DNA of 25,043 nt from Temnopleurus reevesii (taxonomy: Eukaryota > Echinodermata > Echinoidea > Temnopleuroida > Temnopleuridae): assembly GCA_036244855.1 (NCBI GenBank), contig BQKZ01001499.1, positions 75,765-100,807 of the forward strand, written 5' to 3'. Below, piece after piece: positions 16,626 to 25,043 of the stretch (the first letter of the stretch is position 1; each line of letters opens with the position of its first letter). The translations under genes were made by a program, and so were the position numbers. The notes under the pieces were generated by a model. That model did no database searches and was not told the origin of the DNA. It worked only from the letters and a program-made list of their open reading frames with translations.

Positions 16626-16903
16626 ATGCATTTTCCCCGGGGATTACACTACGAGTCCGTGGACATTAACCGCGCTTTCGTTCTCGCGATCATTGCCGGG
16701 TCCCTCCTCGCACACACCTTTGGTCGTCTGGTACCCGACATCGATGATGTCGACACCGGTGATGATCGTCATCGCGTTCGACGAGCGGGTAACATGAGCA
16801 CGGAGACGCCGTTAGACCTGGGATGGGGCTCCACGCCCAATATGGAGGAGATCTTTCTAGGGCGTTGCTACGAGTGCGAGCATTGTTCTGTAGAGCAAAA
16901 GGG
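16626..16903 (+). CDS. ADP-ribosyl cyclase family gene 2, exon 1
   Basis: The ATG is at 16626 and the donor GTAAGT at 16904. There are 92 codons plus two bases, so the intron is phase 2, exactly matching the incoming phase of exon 2 in gene 1. A hydrophobic run AFVLAIIAGSLLAHTFG (residues 17-33) is a signal peptide or N-terminal anchor. An acidic linker (38-47), a basic RVRR (50-53) and an N-M-S glycosylation site (56-58) follow. Then MEEIFLGRCYEC (73-84) aligns with Aplysia VFLGRC and CD38 VLARC, placing the first family cysteine at 81. C84 and C87 are extra. Later exons are not found before the window end. An alternative, less likely, is an orphan first exon. Confidence 0.82.
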
Positions 16904-17051
16904 GTAAGTAAAGTCCTCATAATAACAAAGCATTTTCAATGTAGAATATTACATTAAATTGCGATAAACAATGTAATGTATTTGTTCAGTAATGTCTACC
17001 ATATTCATTTTATGTCATGACATTCAGTGTTTGCCTTTAAAACCTATTTTG

Positions 17052-17355
17052 TTATCATTTTGATTATTATTATCATGATTATTATTATTGTCATTGCTAT
17101 TATTGTCATTATTATTATCATTATCATTATTATTATTATTACTATTATCATTATTATTATTACCAAAATCGTCGTCGATATCATTAACAATTAGTAGCAT
17201 TTATTATATCATCATTAGTATTTCTCAATTATTATCATCATTACCGATTATTATTACTGTTGTTGTTTTTATTACCATTATTATCATTACTATTATTATT
17301 ATTATTGTTGTTGTTGTTGTTGATATTGTTACTCCTACCGTCATCATCATTATTA
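17052..17355. repeat. (ATT)n / (TTG)n compound microsatellite
   Basis: ATT-type triplets with CAT and GTT variants. It lies in the presumed intron 1 of gene 2. Leu/Ile-rich open frames are artefacts. Confidence 0.95.
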
Positions 17356-17359
17356 ATCG

Positions 17360-18350
17360 TTTACATTAATTCCTTTGCTCGCAGTAACTTTCCAAGGGAA
17401 TTTCATCTTTTACATAATTGTTACCTCAACCATCTCGTTAAAAGAACCTGTTCAATAATTATTTCTACTTTAACTTTTTTGGTCTTTCAGCATAACTCAT
17501 TTTATTTTCATTTCATTTTAAGTTAATTTCCACCAATGCATATGAATCATCTTTATTTCAATTATTTAAAGAAGTCACATACATAAGAAAATCAGGTCCT
17601 CTGCCCTTTCCGGACGATAGTACACATTTTGTGTTTTGGTCTAATAACTTTTGATGTAGTGCTCTAAAGAAATATACCTGATGTATAAGCAGAAAGAGAA
17701 ACAATTCTACACTAGATTTGACCATTTTTAATTTATCCCCATTTGTCACTGATTGCAGAGAATTTTTAATGAAAATAATCGCTAAATTGGTCATAAATCC
17801 TTAAATTGGCAACGCAGAAACCACTTGAAAATCACAATTTTCCACGCAAATTGGCAACTTTTAACTTTTTACATGCTTTTTGACAAAGAAGAATTCATAT
17901 GGTAACATAATTTTTAATTGAAACATTGTAAAAAGAGAATTTACAATTTTAGTGTTGCCACTTTAGGAAAGGAATAGTGATTAAATTTGTTGTAAAATAA
18001 TTCCTGTCCTGAATGGGTTAAGAGAAATGACACATATTCGACTCAATTAACGCGAGGCAGGGTATACAGAAATGCCATTGCAGGACACAAAACATATATA
18101 ACAAAGAATTAATAATTTATAAGAAATACAGTATAACAAATGTAATATATATTATTCAAGATAATACAAAGTGTTTGAGCTTCATGTTTGTATTAAAGTG
18201 TAAGATCTTGATTATGAGAGTAAGAAAATAGTGAAAATTAATATTTTTTTTTTCAATTGATTGATTTTCGTGCTGGGTATATAACTAATTTACATTGATA
18301 AACACTAATTGCCAGTGCTTTACCGAGATGTTGTGAAAAAAAATTCACAA
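17360..18350. other. Presumed intron of gene 2, no feature
   Basis: AT-rich sequence with no inverted repeat or exon pattern recognised. The minus-strand open frame at 17558-17794 has no domain pattern. Confidence 0.5.
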
Positions 18351-18353
18351 GCA

Positions 18354-18424
18354 TTCTTGGGTAGGGATCGAACGCACGATCTCCTGATGACTAGACATGT
18401 ATCTTTCTACTAGACCACCGAGAG
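18354..18424 (-). tRNA. tRNA-Thr(AGT)-like sequence, degenerate (pseudogene or SINE head)
   Basis: On the minus strand an A-box-like TGGTCTAGTAGAAAG is followed by CATGTCTAGTCATCAGGAGA and a B box GTTCGATCC. These match the anticodon and T arms of eukaryotic tRNA-Thr(AGT). The acceptor arms pair at 5 of 7 positions, the D stem GTCT/AGAT pairs with one wobble, and the T stem GTGCG/CCTAC pairs at 4 of 5. The anticodon stem is poor (about 3 of 5). It has no obvious terminator directly after it. It is best read as a decayed tRNA or the head of a tRNA-derived SINE. Confidence 0.5.
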
Positions 18425-18429
18425 CAGAT

Positions 18430-19140
18430 GTAGTTGATATTTTTTTGGAAACAGAGTGACCCATTAACAAGCCATGCTTGTAAACTTTAGTCTATTGTAG
18501 TTAAAATCCTATATATGGAAGTAATAATTTTGAATATACAATATAGAAAGAGATGAAGAAAGGAAGACCAACATATGCAAACTATGAGAAGAGATTTTTT
18601 AATTAAAAAAATTGTTTAATATAAAAAAAAAACTATGAGAAGAGAATAATACAAAGATATAAGACATGTTTGAAAACAAGTGCTCTCTTCAACCTCATTC
18701 GCCTCACGTCCAAAATGAAGGCGAATTCACGCTCAACACACAATACCAACGGATGCTCCATTCGCTTAATCCATGTCGGTTGGCGGTCAATTCATTTAGA
18801 GCTCCGTAGAAATAACTGCCGATTGGCATTTTCAAACTAAAAGAAGCCGGAATACGTGTGTAAATGTTCTCCCAATTTCGTACACAGTTATATTTATGCA
18901 TGTAAATCAATTTTCAATTCAATTCAAAATAACATTTTTTTTCCTTCAACAACAAAAATAAATCAATGCTGTACAGTGTAGCAATTTACAATTGTAATCA
19001 AATTATAGGGTAATTAGAGCATAAATCATTAAGGTAAATAAATTGAAGGAAAAGGGCACAGATCCATAAGCGGAGCTTGTGTTGGATGCGCCGACAAATA
19101 CAACAAAGGAAATACAATACATATACCGTAACATCATTAT
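18430..19140. other. Presumed intron, no gene
   Basis: AT-rich. A short (ATTCA)n run near 18912-18930 may mark a retroposon tail. The minus-strand frame at 18704-18910 shows no conserved pattern. Confidence 0.45.
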
Positions 19141-19144
19141 CTTC

Positions 19145-19303
19145 CTTCAAGGGCAACCTTAAGACTTATTTATTTAAGAGTGCCTTTTGACTTTCCTGTT
19201 ATTTCTTTTCTGTAATGAATTTGCTCTGAGCGCCTTGAGCACCTAACCAGGGTGGAAAGTGTGCTATATAAGACACATGTATTATTATTATTATTATTAT
19301 TAT
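19145..19303 (+). mobile_element. CR1/L2-like LINE 3' end with (ATT)n tail
   Basis: It begins inside the reverse-transcriptase C-terminal tail: FKGNLKTYLFKSAF and a stop (TTTTGA at 19186-19191). It continues through a 3' UTR with GAGCGCCTTGAGCACC and GTGCTATATAAGACACATGT into ATT repeats. The strongly 5'-truncated form is typical of LINE insertions. Confidence 0.7.
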
Positions 19304-19792
19304 ACAATACATACTTTATAGGGTGAGAACATCAGAGAGGGAGTATAGGAGAGAAGGAAAAAAGTTGCAACAGTCCATCACATGTTTCGACGTTTGTAAG
19401 CAAACATTTATGAGCACATCAACTCTTTTCACATCAATTTCTGCATCTTGACCATTACCAATCTATACCTTTAAGTTCAGTCATTTTAAGTAATTTTCTG
19501 GTTTGCTTGTAAACGCTCGTTATGTAACATGAGGGAAACCCCGCAAATAAAGTTATGTATAGGAGAAAAGCTACAAATCTACTGGTAGATGCACGTTAAG
19601 AAAACAATAATGTTCTTAAAGAGTCATATACGTGCTAACGTTTGAATTCTTGCTGAAAGGTCCTTTTTTTTCATTTTCTTGTCCACGTTAACTTTTTGGG
19701 ATGTTCCCAAATCAGGGAAAATAGGGTAAAATTGGCATTACTTTTTTATGCACAATTACAAAGATTCACTCGCAAAAGGTAGAGTAATATTA

Positions 19793-20034
19793 TACAGTCC
19801 AACCTGTCTATAGTGACCACCTGCCCATAGTGGCCACTTAAATTGATTCCCTCCATGTGAAAATGCATGTTATAGAACCTGTCTATAGAGGCCACCTGTC
19901 TACAGTGGCCACTTAAGTCGATTCCCTCCAGGTGAAAATGCATGTTATAGAACCTGTCTATAGAGGCCACCTGTCTACAGTGGCCAATTCTTTTGTTTCC
20001 CTTGGGGTGGCCTCTCTAGACAGGTTTGACTATA
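19793..20034. mobile_element. Repeat family D copy 2
   Basis: Termini TACAGTCCAACCTGTC and GACAGGTTTGACTATA are inverted. The inner segment GATTCCCTCCAGGTGAAAATG, TATAGAACCTGTCTATAGAG is duplicated in tandem, and the GGTTTCCCTTGG-type segment seen in copy 1 appears once in reverse orientation. Confidence 0.8.
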
Positions 20035-20039
20035 TATAT

Positions 20040-20500
20040 AAACCTTTATACCAGAAGTTAAAATACTGAATTATGTCTATTCATGTGTTTGCCTAGCGGA
20101 GCAAATTTCAATCAAATAAAATTTCATGAAGAATACAAGGAGCGCGGGTGGGGGAAGGGGCGTTAGGGACCTTTTTTTTTCAGTGGACGCGAAATGTATT
20201 ACACAGCCCGTCCATTTTCAGCCCTTTCTCAAGATTTTTTTTGTACAGTATTTTTTTACATTTATGTGTGAAATGTCTTCTTAACCTTTGAACGAAGTTA
20301 AGACTACTTTTTAAAATCTTTTAAATTTTCAAAAGTTATTTTACGTCATGGGGTGTGCAAACAACACAATCGCACGAGATTGCGATTCATCATAAACGCA
20401 AAATGGAGGTACAAGTATTGTATAAGAATAGCACTGTCATTATTCATTACATCATGCTGTGGGTATCAAAGTCACTTCTAATATTAATAGCAATCAATTA
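20040..20500. other. Presumed intron, no gene
   Basis: AT-rich. A short G-rich stretch lies at 20144-20162 and T runs follow. Nothing is recognised before the LINE fragment. Confidence 0.45.
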
Positions 20501-20545
20501 TTATAGGGGCAATGAAAATGTTGATCCACGTAACGTTGTCAAAAA

Positions 20546-21046
20546 ATGTACTACTATGATAGCCCGGCTTCAACGTTTTCTCATATTACCAATGTGCTTA
20601 TTGAATTACATTGGTTGCCCGTAAGACAAAGGATTGCATTCAAAATTTTGTTGCTCACCTACAAGGCAGTGAACGGTCAGGCACCCTACTACTTGTCTGA
20701 ATTATTATCGTTTAAGTCGAACAAATATTCCCATAATTTACGAAGTAGACAGGACAAACTTATTCTAAAATTATCACATCTTAAGACAAAAGTGACACTT
20801 GGTGACTGCGCCTTCAGCTGTGCTGCTCCAAAACTTTGGAACAAATTACCAATAGAAATACGATCATCTCTGTCTGATGTTGTTTTTAAAACCTTGTTGA
20901 AAACTCATTTATTTCTTGAAGCTTTTAAATAACATCTTGTACCTTATGCATTATTTTAGTAACAATATCCACAGACCCTAACATCACAGCGCAGTAGAGT
21001 ATATCCATATAGTATCTGCGCTATATAAATTATCTAATTATTATAC
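20546..21046 (+). pseudogene. CR1/L2-like LINE 3' end with reverse-transcriptase C-terminal tail
   Basis: An open stretch to the stop at 20930-20932 reads FSHITNVLIELHWLPVRQRI, FKILLLTYKAVNGQAPYYL, then DCAFSCAAPKLWNKLP, IEIRSSLSDVVFKTLLKTHL. This LHWLPV..R, NG.AP.YL, AAP.LWN.LP and FK..LKT.L pattern is the characteristic end of CR1/L2-clade reverse transcriptases in marine animals. The 3' UTR ends in TCTGCGCTATATAAATTATC and a short ATT tail. The endonuclease and RT catalytic domains are absent. There is a frame disturbance just before FSHIT. Confidence 0.85.
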
Positions 21047-21144
21047 TCAGAGCCTACGAGACTTTCAAAATAAATAAGCGTAAATGGGGGTATCGTGGGT
21101 AATTTTTCACCCGACCCCGTCCTCATTTTGTTCGATGGTATTCT

Positions 21145-21330
21145 GGGGCCTATTGCATGAAATGGTCTTAGCTATATCCTCTTCTTGCCAAGACGTATGA
21201 ATTTCATGTACCATCCTCATAACATAGACATATCAACGATTGTGTCTATGTTAAGAGGGTGGTAGAGGAAGTTAAGACGTGTTAACAAGAAGAGGAAAAC
21301 TAAGAATATTTCGTGAAAACGGCCCTAGGG
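21145..21330. mobile_element. Foldback element family E-like copy 2
   Basis: Arms GGGGCCTATTGCATGAAATG, GTCTTAG...CCTCTTCTTG pair with CAAGAAGAGGAAAACTAAGA, ATATTTCGTGAAAACGGCCC. Internal arms ACCATCCTCATAACATAGACA and TGTCTATGTTAAGAGGGTGG pair as well. Its type is like that at 10791 but the sequence is distinct. Confidence 0.8.
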
Positions 21331-21674
21331 TTTTTGTTTAATAGGCGGGTTTACGTATATATATTCAAATTCATGTGCGTTTAACGTAGTCATGGTAGTT
21401 ACGCGGTATTACATAGATCGCTTGATAACAATAAGACTCCAATACTTGAAATCGAGTTTGCATACATTACTTGTTGTCATGTCGGGCGAGCCTCGGGCAA
21501 GCTTTCGAGTTGTCAAGAACAACCTTTGTGTTAAGGGTATGCATATACAATTTGCATCTATATTAGTAAACCCGCCTAATGGGTCCAACATGCTGGAATT
21601 TGCACAGCTTGGGTAAAAGAAAGGTGACACTATAACAAAGTTAGATTAATCTTAATCATGGAATGATATCCAGG

Positions 21675-21822
21675 GCCCAGTAACATAAAGGTTTGCGATT
21701 AATTGCTAATCTGATAGCGATTGATATCAATCGCTAATCTATGGCAAATCATGTACTAAAGTTTGCAATTTATCGCAAAATCAAATAACGATTAATTGCA
21801 AACCTTTATGCATGTTACGCTC
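21675..21822. mobile_element. Foldback element family F
   Basis: CAGTAACATAAAGGTTTGCG, ATTAATTGC pairs with CGATTAATTGCAAACCTTTA, TGCATGTTACG. Further GATTGATATCAATC palindromes lie at the centre. Nearly the whole element folds. Confidence 0.75.
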
Positions 21823-21829
21823 AAATTTC

Positions 21830-22640
21830 AGGTGTTCAAATATAGAACATTATTTGATTTAAATAAAATTAGGTTTTTGCAGATACGAGCTTTCATAAAC
21901 ACCTTTATGCGTGTGCATAAAGAAAACGTGCCCACATAATATTTCTCTAAACATTTTTCTTTGCAATTTTCAACCATTTACAGGCAGAATAAGATTGTTG
22001 GGTGTCATTTTTCATCAAGCAATCTGATGTCGACGCCTTTTAGTGTGGGAACTTCAAATTAAAAAAAAAGACACGTTAGCCCATTCCAGCATATGTGCTT
22101 GGGCCACTGTGACTTGTAATATCTATATTTGCGTTTTAGATTATTGTACATAATGGAAATTTACTTTTCTTGTTTGATTAATGTCAACATACATTTCAGT
22201 CGATCATAAACTATTTCGTCAAACACTCGATATGGAATTGAACTTTTCAGAATTTGAGTCACTTTATAAAATGCTTATTTAGTTACACCTGGGCGGGGGC
22301 GACCCACATTCGATTTAATCAAAATAAACTTTAAAAAATCATGAGTAATAAGTTTAGGATCAACATCTGATATTCCTTTTTTTTTAATCTTTTGGGAAGG
22401 ATAGGACTGATGCATTTTCCCCAAATTAATATCAATGAAGTAATTTTCTGACAATTTCCATTTCAACATATATCCACGTGTTTCAACCTGAATTTATAGT
22501 TGTTGCCTCTCAACAATGCTCAAGCTAAGTGACTATTTGACATATAACAATGGTTAACAGCAAATTTGTTGTTTGTGAGTTTTGCTAATTTCTGGTGAAT
22601 CTAATGCGCTGAATCCAGAAATTACATCGGTTTCAGACGC
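21830..22640. other. Presumed intron, no gene
   Basis: AT-rich with no recognised repeat or coding pattern. The minus-strand open frame at 22275-22469 has no domain pattern. Confidence 0.5.
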
Positions 22641-22641
22641 G

Positions 22642-22938
22642 CACCTAGGATTTTGATACCCCGGGGGCTGAGCACAAATTTGGCGCCCCCCTCCTTCCCG
22701 GCTGTGCTGACAAGCAAAAAAAAAAGGGTCATCACCTAAAATTTTGCGCCCCCGGGGGACTGAAAAGAGCTGACAAGCAAAAAAAAAAAAAAGGCCATCG
22801 CCTAAAATTTGGCGCCCCCCAATCAGCTATTTGGCGCCCCCTTATAAGCCCTTTGGTCATCAAATTTTGGCGCCCCCCTAGCTCTGACCCGGGGGCTAGC
22901 GCCCCCAAAGCCCCCCCCCCCACCCACGGTGCGCGCCT
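22642..22938. repeat. GC-rich TIR-bounded repeat with internal tandem units
   Basis: Ends AGACGCGCACCTAGG and GGTGCGCGCCTGGG are inverted. Inside, units of about 65-70 bases containing GCTGACAAGCAAAAAA, GCCATCGCCTAAAATTTGG and GCGCCCCC repeat with decay. It is strikingly GC-rich against its AT-rich setting. The proline/alanine-rich open frames through it are not supported as genes. Confidence 0.7.
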
Positions 22939-22941
22939 GGG

Positions 22942-22995
22942 TTTCGCTCAATCAGCTCAAGTTTTCGATAGCTCTGTTGACCTGATTGAGCGAAA
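22942..22995. repeat. Perfect 14-bp inverted repeat
   Basis: TTTCGCTCAATCAG at 22942-22955 and its exact complement CTGATTGAGCGAAA at 22982-22995 are separated by 26 bases. It directly follows the GC-rich repeat, so it may be its outer part or a separate small hairpin. Confidence 0.7.
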
Positions 22996-23420
22996 GAAAT
23001 GTGATTTCTTTTTCATTCAGCACTCTACATTAACTCTAAATCAGCTAAAAAAAACGCAGCCAACTTTTAAAAAGTAAAATATTGTTGACCAGTGAAATGA
23101 TTGTGATGACAGCATATAGTTGTCCATCCTTCTACAAGTGTGAGCCCCAATGCCATATATTCGCCAAAATAGGAAATAAAAAGAAGAAAAAAAACAACCC
23201 CAACGTGTTTTCAAGTTCAAGGACTATACCAGAGGCAGTTTATCAAAATCCGGATATGGTATACCTATATCGGCCCATTATTTTCGTACAATTCTGTCCT
23301 GTTTTTCTAAAATTATATTGCGTCGAAATTTGAGACGGGGTCCGGGTGATCTGAAAACGCAGGTCTAAATAAGCGGGCATCAAAATTAGGACAGTAAGTT
23401 ATGTCCTTTTAAACTGTCAT
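22996..23420. other. Presumed intron, no gene
   Basis: AT-rich with a short A-rich run near 23180-23196. The open frame at 23082-23333 has no recognised domain. Confidence 0.45.
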
Positions 23421-24231
23421 GAAAAGCCGACTCCCACTTTCGTGTTTCAGCCTGTGTCGGCCCAGCGTATTTGAAAATGAAAAACAAAACGTTCGGCTTG
23501 ACGCTTAAAGACACCGGTCACACGGTGGACTGACGCTCGCCGTACGCTCGTTGAGCGTGTATGCTGTGCGTTCAGGGAGTGGTTTTTTAATTGTAAAGTA
23601 ATGTTTTTTCAATGTTTTTTCAATGTCTTTAAAAGTAAAACTGAAGAAATCTCTGAACAAGTCCTATATTTATGGCTAAAATATATGTCTTCTCTAATAC
23701 CCCTCTTTACTCTTATCACATAAAATCTCGCTCTCTCACAGGTTAACCCAACATCTCGATATACAGCATCTTTCTCCAACTCTTTCCGCACTTTTCCCTC
23801 TTCATCATCTTTCATTTCTACAATTGTTGTCAAACATGTTTTGTATTGTTTCATTCTCCTATCATCATTTGTCTCTGCTGGTCTTCCTTTCTTCATCTCC
23901 TCTAATATTTCTTCAAAATTGTTATTAATATATGATTTATGTAGAGTAGCCCACACCCTACAAGCAAAGCTTTTTAGTGGGTCTCTCCGTTTTCGAAAAA
24001 TACAATTTTCTTCTATTCTTGTTTACCTTTATGACTAAGATATTACATTTAAGTATGATTTTGCAAATTTGTTACTTTGGAAAAGTTATGCGTATTAACC
24101 TTAAATTGTATATTTTATCACACTGTATTGATTTGTATTTTGTTTGAAACGAAATAAATAAATAAATGAAATGAAATGAAGTACGCTGGGCCAGCGCAGG
24201 CTAAAAAGGCAACAGTGTGAGTTGACCTTTT
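23421..24231. mobile_element. Family J foldback copy 3, split by a tailed insertion
   Basis: Termini GAAAAGCCGACTCCCACTTT, then TTTCAGCCTG...CGGCCCAGCGTA, pair with TACGCTGGGCCAGCGCAGGC, TAAAAAGG and GTGAGTTGACCTTTT. The left interior ACGGTGGACTGACGCTCGCC, GTACGCTCG matches copy 2 at 16339. Between about 23600 and 24180 there is extra sequence ending in AAATAAATAAATGAAATGAA on the + strand, absent from copy 2, like a retroposed insert. Confidence 0.65.
23609..24022 (-). CDS. Unrecognised 137-codon open frame inside the insertion
   Basis: I do not recognise this. On the minus strand the frame is open from 24022 to a TAA-type stop at 23609 with no ATG at its start. It may therefore be an internal fragment. 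The sequence is rich in charged residues, for example CRVWATLHKSYINNN, FEEILEEMKKGRPAETNDDRRM and VEMKDDEEGKVRKELEKDAV, with a coil-like centre, unlike the low-complexity frames elsewhere. It lies wholly in the tailed insertion at 23600-24180, but opposite to the direction implied by the tail. It could be a decayed transposon or captured gene fragment, or chance. Confidence 0.3.
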   Translation of the reverse strand, partial: TRIEENCIFRKRRDPLKSFACRVWATLHKSYINNNFEEILEEMKKGRPAETNDDRRMKQYKTCLTTIVEMKDDEEGKVRKELEKDAVYRDVGLTCERARFYVIRVKRGIREDIYFSHKYRTCSEISSVLLLKTLKKH

Positions 24232-24239
24232 ACCAGAAA

Positions 24240-24655
24240 AAGCGGCTGACAGAACTATAACAAAGGGATATATGAACAAAAAATGTTGAACATATAATAT
24301 AAGATGGTGTTCTCGTTCCTTGTCATAAAAGATGTTATGAAAGCAAATCGGTTTTATAGCAGGAATCATTATCGTGTCCTAACAGCCATTGCTGCCAGTT
24401 ATAAGTGAATTTAATAGAAGTCAATGAGTTAAAAACATAATATTGAATAATTATGACAATTTTGTTTATTTTTTATTAATCGAACAGTGAGAGTGTTTAT
24501 TAAGTCATAGGGGGTCGTGGTTTGGGTTTGTACTTCTTCAATCAAGCAAGGGGGCATTTCCCTAAATTAGGAGAACTACTTTAAAAACGACTGTCATCAT
24601 TATGCTTGTTAAATGATAATATTATGAGTATAACATTAAATACCGTCTACATGAC
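24240..24655. other. Presumed intron, no gene
   Basis: AT-rich. No repeat partner or coding pattern recognised. Confidence 0.45.
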
Positions 24656-24663
24656 TTGGAGAA

Positions 24664-25043
24664 TAACTGGGTGAAACACCGCCCAGGGCGATGTGCCGAT
24701 GTTTTGTCAAGTTACGAAAGACGTCAATAATGAGTTTACGAACGACTGGTATCCCTCCTTTGGCGTAACGATTCATAATGTTACGCGCATTCAGTACAAG
24801 AACTGATATCCAGCCGATCTTAAAGTCGTTCTTAAATTCTTTCTTATCTTGGTGAAACACCGCCCATGGTTATGTTCTGATGTTTCACCAAGTTTCGAAA
24901 GACGTCAATAATGACTTTACGAACGACTGGTATCACTTCTTGTGCTGAGTGATCGAGAGTCTTATGCGTACGACGCTCATAATCACGCACTCCAGTCTTT
25001 CTTTAATTATACCTTAACTTCATATACTTTGTGAAACACTGCC
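24664..25043. mobile_element. Two family-B foldback elements in tandem, second cut by the window end
   Basis: GGGTGAAACACCGCCC (24669), GGTGAAACACCGCCC (24852) and GTGAAACACTGCC (25031) punctuate two similar units. Each unit starts GATGTGCCGATGTTTTGTCAAG or TATGTTCTGATGTTTCACCAAG. Both share GAAAGACGTCAATAATGA and TTTACGAACGACTGGTAT with the copies at 7803 and 8530. The first unit has a right arm CCAGCCGATCTTAAAGTCG...TTCTTATCTT. The shared boundary suggests one element inserted at the end of another, or a tandem duplication. Confidence 0.7.

Noticed and set aside
1..25043. CRISPR array, bacterial operon or rRNA gene
   Set aside because: No regularly spaced identical repeats with unique spacers, no ribosome-binding-site-led gene runs and no rRNA motifs were seen. 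The introns and LINEs make this eukaryotic nuclear DNA.
16904..25043. Exons 2-7 of gene 2 inside the window
   Set aside because: I looked for SDC..LW, CG..FN..CP, FW..AS, LNGS, VE.NL, KC and VQC patterns next to splice sites on the + strand and found none, so intron 1 probably exceeds 8 kb.

Overview
The window looks like nuclear DNA of a marine invertebrate deuterostome, probably an echinoderm. The reasons are small phase-conserved exons in large AT-rich introns, dense short foldback (MITE-like) elements, CR1/L2-like LINE 3' ends with ATT-type tails, and allelic structure typical of a very heterozygous genome. The species cannot be named from the sequence, and there is no prokaryotic or viral signature.

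The main content is an ADP-ribosyl cyclase / CD38 family locus on the + strand. Gene 1 occupies 337-11713 as six exons (337-466, 1736-1957, 3099-3175, 4104-4196, 8954-9040, 11647-11713). They join without a frame break into 224 residues ending at a TAG stop. Its first exon lies upstream of the window. A second copy begins with exon 1 at 16626-16903, which carries a signal or anchor segment. It ends in phase 2, exactly the phase needed by the second exon of the family, and its later exons appear to lie beyond the window. The two genes are therefore head-to-tail paralogues. By homology the enzymes turn NAD into cyclic ADP-ribose (and NADP into NAADP by base exchange) outside the cytosol, producing calcium-mobilising messengers.

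Region by region: 1-1735 holds exon 2 and a tandem array made of the exon-2 tail plus the start of the next intron. 1736-4317 holds exons 3-5 with a minisatellite and a foldback element. 4318-7305 is a Harbinger-like terminal-inverted-repeat element, interrupted between two single N characters (4638 and 7143) by a second version of the exon-5 region. This second version is most likely the other haplotype inserted by the assembler. 7306-8953 holds foldback elements, one nested in another. 8954-11713 holds the last exons. 11714-16500 is intergenic and packed with MITEs, and one MITE supplies the candidate poly(A) signal of gene 1. 16503-16903 is the promoter side and exon 1 of gene 2. 16904-25043 is probably intron 1 of gene 2, filled with microsatellites, LINE 3' fragments, a tRNA-Thr-like sequence and further foldback elements.

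Protein calls rest on recognised family patterns and on agreement of splice sites and phases. Repeat calls rest on inverted repeats, target duplications and repeated copies visible in the window. No database comparison was possible.
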